From Planctomycetota bacterium (GTDB lineage: Bacteria > Planctomycetota > UBA1135 > GCA-002686595): a stretch of DNA of 64,000 nucleotides. This document shows positions 60,601-64,000 of the stretch, in pieces (the first letter of the stretch is position 1; the number at the start of each line of letters is the position of its first letter). A program made the translations under genes and the position numbers. Where the stretch lies: contig JADHOC010000011.1 of NCBI GenBank assembly GCA_016779205.1, forward strand, positions 1 through 64,000, written 5' to 3'. A model generated the notes under the pieces. It ran no database searches, was not told the DNA's origin, and saw only the letters and a program-made list of their open reading frames with translations.

Positions 60601-61002
60601 GCTGTAGAGCACGGCCCCGTCCCCATGAACCTCGAAGACCACGGAGCCAGCGTTCCCGACGGAGTCATCCACGCCGACCCAGCTGCTGAAGCCGAAGGCG
60701 CGGCGGTCCAGGTCGAAGCTGATGGCGCTCGTGGAGTGGCACCCGATGCCCTGGGCGTAGGTCTGGCCGCCGATGGTGAGGACACCGCCGTCCCCGGCTG
60801 CGGCGCCGCCATTGCTCTGGTCCAGCTCGACCGGGCCGAGCCCGTTCTGTGCCCACAGGGAGGGCACCGCGGAGAGGGGCAAGCCGGCCCTCACCGGGGC
60901 CCGCCCGGTCCGGACTCCAATGTTCGTGAAGCCGCTCCCGGATTGGGCCACGGCGGGCGCCAGGGCCAGGGCGCTCAGGAGGACGGTGTTCAGACTACGC
61001 AT
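57640..61002 (-). CDS. Secreted kelch/galactose-oxidase-like protein with NPCBM-type domain
   Basis: This is a 1120-residue exported protein. After the signal peptide (LLSALALAPAVAQSG), residues about 45-185 resemble an NPCBM/NEW2 carbohydrate-binding domain (YAQGIGCHSTSAISFDLDRR). About 210-690 match the galactose/glyoxal-oxidase propeller with its C-terminal DUF1929-like immunoglobulin domain (ATHGINSDQR, then VPSVASMLRL). A second set of kelch repeats (residues about 690-980, such as GRLYLMGGRGNRPTEAFDPT and GKIYLLGGNNQG) and a C-terminal CBM-like domain (SFDEGLVDWQVTG) follow. In galactose oxidases the copper site has Tyr-His, and here the equivalent appears to be GYRSTSILLPD, with Arg at the His position. 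One copper His seems retained (ATHG). Oxidase activity is therefore doubtful, and sugar binding is more likely (inference). Confidence 0.8.
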   Translation of the reverse strand: MRSLNTVLLSALALAPAVAQSGSGFTNIGVRTGRAPVRAGLPLSAVPSLWAQNGLGPVELDQSNGGAAAGDGGVLTIGGQTYAQGIGCHSTSAISFDLDRRAFGFSSWVGVDDSVGNAGSVVFEVHGDGAVLYSSGLLTGADAPVFTGRVNLRGVRELVLVVRDGGDGSQDDLANWGDAFLSAPRFQTGDGTALRPIRGEWLAADAWPLDPIQAALLDTGELLTFSSAIETGPGTLPTSDPHGTTVADVYDPSTGTHIAADHPSEEVFGAALGRLSTGELIALGGYEGRVAGNAPVGADQLSRFDSTSRSWIPADAPGQARHAAAGLTLGDGSFLAVGGGDAGSINTVPALFDGTSWAELPGADLGSWLDAGIGFVDGLFPFVHLGPTGDVVIAGWDLNLGVFDTEGAGSWSFQGQRESMERLWGSAASLGSDRILVLGGVDRFSSIPDAARSAVVIDVSGPVPAVSSAGDMMFRRADHDATVLADGTVLITGGSRRHNAVSTATAVRVAEIWDPVTGDWTFCAASSVPRGYRSTSILLPDATVWTGGGASSPGVGSLTSEVFRPPYLFSATTGLPAARPQIVSAPDEVAYSEPFPVQLGASSAISRVTLVRLGSATHGINSDQRCIEVPFTQSGTSLDLTSPVSGNIAPPGAYMLFVIDGDGVPSVASMLRLRRPSPAQWQELPSTDGSVLSCRHESAMATVNGRLYLMGGRGNRPTEAFDPTTGKWTSMGLPPFEINHFQPVVLDGLVYIVGAFTGSYPNETNVPNVWTWDPRTDQWTQGPLIPAARRRGSNGAFVRNGKIYLLGGNNQGHNGGARAWFDEYDPSTQTWQVLPDAPRARDHFSTVLIGNRLVAAGGRTTTQPGPFGNTIGEVDIYDFGSGQWSTIARDIPTKRAGALAVPMGRYAVVVGGESPTQQDAHDECEALDVVSERWTTLPSLVDGRHSGGVGLVDGRIYVASGSGRRGGSPELDTLEVIDGEIAVAAADPNRLTNGSFDEGLVDWQVTGAVGLVPEGGVAAPAVRLDDSSIMAAVDASGATSCELSALLRTSGSGASSLSIEALDASQAVLASTTLPVAASSAYACVQTTLSVPAGAQSVRLTASASGGQVLFLDDVVVITD

Positions 61003-61180
61003 GAATGGGCAGCGCGGCCGGGCGGTCTCCGGGCCAGGGGCTGCGCCCCATTCGGGGACCCGGCGGCAGTCATCGCTGCCTGGGGCCCCTGAGAGGGGTG
61101 CTCAGCCTCATCTGGACGCGTGGAGCGGCCTCGCGGTTCCCCAAAAGGTACCCCGCTCCGTCCAGCAGGGTCCCGGCGCA

Positions 61181-62548
61181 TCACTCCACGCCGTTTTCCT
61201 TGGCGAAGGCCCGGAGTCCGGGCTCCCCGATGAGGCGCTCGTACCGGTAGGGCTGCGACGGCGGCTGGGTCCGCTTGTAGCCCTCGAGCAGCGCCGGAGT
61301 GAACTCGGAGATCTGGAGCAGACGCTGGGCCGCGTCGTCCCGGAGCGCAGGGGTGTCACAGGCGACGATGATCCGGACCATGTCCTCGATCGCGTCCGTG
61401 GGGTTGTACTTCTTCGGGTACTTCACCCGGTCATAGACCACCGCCGCGTCAGCGAGCTTCTCGTCGTAGAACTCACGCTCGGCCGTGACCAGCTCCTGGC
61501 GAAGCTGCTCCGCCCCCGTCTTGTCCGGCCCGTCCGCGGTCGCGGCGAACTTGGCGATGGAGGCGAAGCCCCCCCGGAAGTCCTTCGGCTCGGCCGCGGT
61601 CATCCCCCACACGTCCCAGCGCACGTCCTCGAGCGTGTTGGCGCTGCCCGTCTCGGCCACCGGCTCGATCCGCTCCATCAGGCGACGAACGCGGTCCACG
61701 CTCGGGTGGGTCGGGAAGGCCTCGACGAACCAGCGCGCCCTCTTCATGAAGACCCGCGCGTGCGGTCGCTCGCCCTTGGGGTTCCACTTGCTCTCCGAGT
61801 ACTTGATCAGGCGCACGTCGACCCAGGGGGTGATCTTCTGGTTCCGGACGGAATCGTCCAGCTCCCCCATCATCTCGTCCTTGTCCTGCTGGGCCTTCTC
61901 GACCATCAGGCGCTGCTGAGGAGTCAGCTCCTCGCCGGCGAGCTGGGTGAGGGTGGCGCGGGCACCGACGGGGTCGTCGATCCGCTCACGCTGGTAACGC
62001 CCCCAGGACGCGTTGAAGTCGAAGTTCTCACCGGCCAGCCCCTTGGAGGTCTGGTTGAGGAGGAGATAGCCCACCACGACCAAGGCCACCACCACGAGGC
62101 CCGCGCCCACGGACGCGGGGATCGCCGGCCCCTTGGACTGCTGCCGCCGCGAGGAGGACACGCGCCCGCCGCCGCTGCGGCCCTTGGAACGGCCCGAGGA
62201 GCCCCCGGAGGCGGCCGCCCGTCGAGGCGTTGCGCCCTTGGGCTTCGCAGGGCCCTCTCCCTCGTCGTACTCGATGGAGAGCTTGGCGCTCCCGATCGTG
62301 ACGGCCTGGCCGTCCTTCATCAGGTAGGACCCAGAGACCGCCGCCCCCGCGGCCTTCGCGGGCATGACGCCCTTCGCGATCTTCAACGTGGCGCCATCCG
62401 GGCCCATCTCGATCACGCCGTGGCGCTCGGCGACGTCGTCCGAGCTCAGCCTGAGGGTCACCCCCTCCCCGCTCCCGAAGGTGAGCTTGCCGGAAGAGAG
62501 CTTGAACCTGCGGACCTCGCCGCCTTCATCGAGTGTGAGTCTCGCCAT
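61181..62548 (-). CDS. FHA-domain membrane protein
   Basis: This 455-residue protein starts with an FHA-like domain (residues 1-95; LTFGSGEGVTLRLSSDDVAE followed by RHGVIEMG) that may bind phosphothreonine. The canonical Arg and Ser-x-x-His pattern is only partly visible. A basic Ser/Arg/Gly-rich linker (residues about 103-138) is followed by one membrane helix (SVGAGLVVVALVVVGYLLLN) and a helical extracytoplasmic region with repeated helices (residues about 175-440) of unknown fold. This is a pattern for a signalling or assembly protein. The sigma-54-type activator gene lies 99 nt upstream on the same strand, so the pair may act together (inference). Confidence 0.65.
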   Translation of the reverse strand: MARLTLDEGGEVRRFKLSSGKLTFGSGEGVTLRLSSDDVAERHGVIEMGPDGATLKIAKGVMPAKAAGAAVSGSYLMKDGQAVTIGSAKLSIEYDEGEGPAKPKGATPRRAAASGGSSGRSKGRSGGGRVSSSRRQQSKGPAIPASVGAGLVVVALVVVGYLLLNQTSKGLAGENFDFNASWGRYQRERIDDPVGARATLTQLAGEELTPQQRLMVEKAQQDKDEMMGELDDSVRNQKITPWVDVRLIKYSESKWNPKGERPHARVFMKRARWFVEAFPTHPSVDRVRRLMERIEPVAETGSANTLEDVRWDVWGMTAAEPKDFRGGFASIAKFAATADGPDKTGAEQLRQELVTAEREFYDEKLADAAVVYDRVKYPKKYNPTDAIEDMVRIIVACDTPALRDDAAQRLLQISEFTPALLEGYKRTQPPSQPYRYERLIGEPGLRAFAKENGVE

Positions 62549-62647
62549 GGCCCCATTGAAGCCCGGGCGAGAACTCCCTGTCGAGGGTCAATCGGGCCAA
62601 GCTGCGATCCAGCCCGGGCCAGAGAGCTACGGCTCACGGCCTCGGGC

Positions 62648-63592
62648 TCAGCCCGCCAGGATCCTCGGAGACAGGTCGTCGGGCCCGATGGCCCCACTCG
62701 AGAGCGCCACCGCGCGGCGCAGCTCATTCTCCAACTCGCGAACGTTGCCTGGCCACGACCAACCCGCGAGGGCGGCCAGCCCCTCCTCGGTGATGGTGGC
62801 CTCTCGGCCCACCTCCTCGGCGATGGCGGGGAGGAGAGCCCGGGCAATCGCACGCACGTCCTCGCCCCGCTCCCGCAAGGGCGGCAGGTGCAACGTGACG
62901 ACGTTGAGGCGGAACAGCAGGTCCTCCCGGAAGTCGCCGCTTGCCACGGCCGCCGGGAGGTCCCTGTGGGTCGCCGCGATGATCCGCACGTCCACCCTCC
63001 GGGTCGTGTTCGCCCCCACCGCGCGGACCTCTCCGTCCTGGAGAACGCGCAGCAGCTTGGCCTGCATCGAGAGGGGCATGTCACCGATCTCGTCCAGGAA
63101 GACGGTCCCCTTGTCCGCCGCCACGAAGTGCCCCGGCCGGTCCGCCACCGCCCCGGTGAAGGCTCCCTTCTTGTGCCCGAAGAGCTCGCTTTCGAGGAGG
63201 TTCTCGGAGATCGCGGCGCAGTTCTCGGCGAGGAAGGGCCCCCCGCTACGGGGGCTCGCGTCGTGGAGCGCACGGGCCACAAGCTCCTTGCCCGTCCCGG
63301 TCTCCCCCTGGATCAGCACGGGGACGCCGGCGGCGGCCACCTTCTCGATCATCCCGTAGAGCTCCAGCATGGGCGGGCTGGACCCGACCATGCCGTAGCG
63401 CCCCGAGACCTCGGCGGACGGGCTGCCCGAGGGAGCCACTGCCGCCGCCAGGGCGCGCCTGGCGTGCGCCGCGAGCGGCGCCACCAGCCCGCGCTCCTTC
63501 GCTCCTTCAAGGACGCGATCGAAGGCCTGCCGCAGGTCCTCAGGCAGGGGCTCAGGCAGGGGCGCGACCCCATCGACGTCGGGCGGGATCAT
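62648..63592 (-). CDS. Sigma-54-dependent AAA+ activator without receiver or DNA-binding domain
   Basis: This 314-residue protein is the central AAA+ domain of bacterial enhancer-binding proteins: Walker A GETGTGKE, the sigma-54 contact loop GAFTGA, Walker [11 protein letters not shown], and the arginine-finger block [20 protein letters not shown]. It ends [20 protein letters not shown] and then stops, with no C-terminal FIS-type HTH. The N-terminal 65 residues are helical with no receiver or PAS signature. Such truncated activators contact sigma-54 from solution and may depend on partner proteins, for example the FHA protein downstream (inference). The ATG at 63592 overlaps the stop of the helicase gene (ATGA). 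Confidence 0.88.
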   Translation of the reverse strand: MIPPDVDGVAPLPEPLPEDLRQAFDRVLEGAKERGLVAPLAAHARRALAAAVAPSGSPSAEVSGRYGMVGSSPPMLELYGMIEKVAAAGVPVLIQGETGTGKELVARALHDASPRSGGPFLAENCAAISENLLESELFGHKKGAFTGAVADRPGHFVAADKGTVFLDEIGDMPLSMQAKLLRVLQDGEVRAVGANTTRRVDVRIIAATHRDLPAAVASGDFREDLLFRLNVVTLHLPPLRERGEDVRAIARALLPAIAEEVGREATITEEGLAALAGWSWPGNVRELENELRRAVALSSGAIGPDDLSPRILAG

Positions 63593-64000
63593 GCTTCCAG
63601 CCGCTCGAGGGAGGCGTACTGCAGGAGCAGCTGCTTCCGGCCCGCGGAGTTGAAGACGACGGTGGCGCGCGCGTTGATGCCCGCGCCCGCGAGGGCCTCG
63701 ATTCGCCCGCGCCCGAAGTGCGGGTGCTGGACCAGCTCCCCGACGGTCAGCCCGGCGCCGCTCCCTTCGGAGGGTTCGAACGCGCCCAGCGCGTCCTCCT
63801 CCCGCTCCTCGGGGCCGACGCCCGCCACGTCCCCCTCAGGCAGCTCGCGCAGGTAGCGAGAGGGGAGGGTCGGCCGACCGCCGCCGTAGAAGCTGCGGAA
63901 GGTCGTGTGGGTGATGAGGAGGCGCTTCATGGCCCGCGTGATCCCCACATAGAAGAGCCGCCGCTCCTCCTCGATGGCCGTGTCCGGCTCCTGCGCCTCG
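63589..64000 (-). CDS. UvrD/PcrA-type helicase, C-terminal fragment
   Basis: Only the last 137 codons are in the window, and the reading frame continues beyond the right edge. The visible part has helicase motif [18 protein letters not shown], and a short C-terminal region with [20 protein letters not shown] followed by [13 protein letters not shown], the PcrA/UvrD C-terminal beta domain that contacts RNA polymerase in PcrA. It is a superfamily 1A DNA helicase in repair and replication restart. UvrD, PcrA or Rep cannot be told apart from this fragment. Its stop overlaps the sigma-54 activator start by four bases. Confidence 0.88.
   Translation of the reverse strand, partial: EAQEPDTAIEEERRLFYVGITRAMKRLLITHTTFRSFYGGGRPTLPSRYLRELPEGDVAGVGPEEREEDALGAFEPSEGSGAGLTVGELVQHPHFGRGRIEALAGAGINARATVVFNSAGRKQLLLQYASLERLEA

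Noticed and set aside
54969-61092. Plus-strand ORFs of 893 and 974 codons opposite the subtilisin and kelch genes
   Set aside because: The minus-strand products have signal peptides, catalytic triad and kelch motifs. The plus-strand translations are repetitive and have none.
1-64000. tRNA, rRNA, CRISPR, insertion sequence or prophage elements
   Set aside because: I looked in the intergenic gaps and found no cloverleaf, no repeat-spacer array, no transposase or integrase motif and no attachment-like repeats.

Overview
The window is a contiguous piece of a very GC-rich bacterial chromosome with short spacers and frequent start/stop overlaps. There are no tRNA or rRNA genes, CRISPR arrays, prophages or insertion sequences. 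The gene mix suggests a Planctomycetota-like organism with an outer membrane (inference, not tested by search). The supporting genes are an FG-GAP/ASPIC protein, large secreted kelch and subtilisin proteins (the latter with a C-terminal Cys-containing domain I recall from planctomycete surface proteins), a DUF420-fused SCO protein, LptF/LptG, an LpxL-type acyltransferase and a WaaP-like kinase. Both ends cut genes: an FG-GAP protein on the left and a UvrD/PcrA helicase on the right.

Layout. 1-2.5 kb: FG-GAP protein. 2.5-6.4 kb (minus): a redox-flavoured run of a lipoprotein, a ferritin-like protein, an AhpD-like protein, a 2-hydroxyacid dehydrogenase and a glutathione peroxidase. The AhpD-like gene has an in-frame UGA exactly where the second catalytic cysteine belongs, followed by a SECIS-like hairpin, and is read here as a selenoprotein. 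6.5-10.2 kb: a hypothetical protein, an AgcS sodium/amino-acid symporter and an EF-hand protein. 10.2-16.2 kb (minus): M28 peptidase, MTA phosphorylase, TruD with an RGG-like tail, an RluA-type pseudouridine synthase and hypoxanthine phosphoribosyltransferase. 16.5-20.9 kb: a small helical protein, a secreted protein, and the SCO-DUF420, heme O synthase and heme A synthase genes of cytochrome oxidase maturation. 21.2-30.5 kb: YgfZ, a zinc-ribbon membrane protein, an amino-acid dehydrogenase, a HEAT lipoprotein, secreted proteins including one with a striking Trp/Cys-rich segment, and a galactokinase-like GHMP kinase.

30.5-42.1 kb is rich in envelope genes: an MBOAT/SGNH acylation pair, a sensor histidine kinase, a GT9 glycosyltransferase, a TPR lipoprotein, LptG-LptF, and divergently a lipopolysaccharide-kinase-like protein coupled to an LpxL-type acyltransferase. 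43.2-47.9 kb is a vitamin B12 uptake operon: a cobalamin riboswitch, a 65-codon leader ORF, btuC, btuD, btuF and a secreted propeller-like protein, closed by a strong terminator hairpin. The riboswitch can be folded by eye. Its L5 loop is complementary to an L13 loop that consists of the Shine-Dalgarno sequence of the leader ORF, and the leader ORF overlaps btuC by four bases.

48-64 kb: a propeller-sensor histidine kinase coupled to a homocysteine methyltransferase, a DMT transporter, a rhomboid protease, a secreted subtilisin, a kelch/galactose-oxidase-like protein, an FHA protein, a sigma-54-type AAA+ activator without a DNA-binding domain, and the helicase end. The two most notable observations are the probable selenocysteine AhpD-like protein and the B12 operon, with its directly readable riboswitch switch and its BtuG-like candidate partner.
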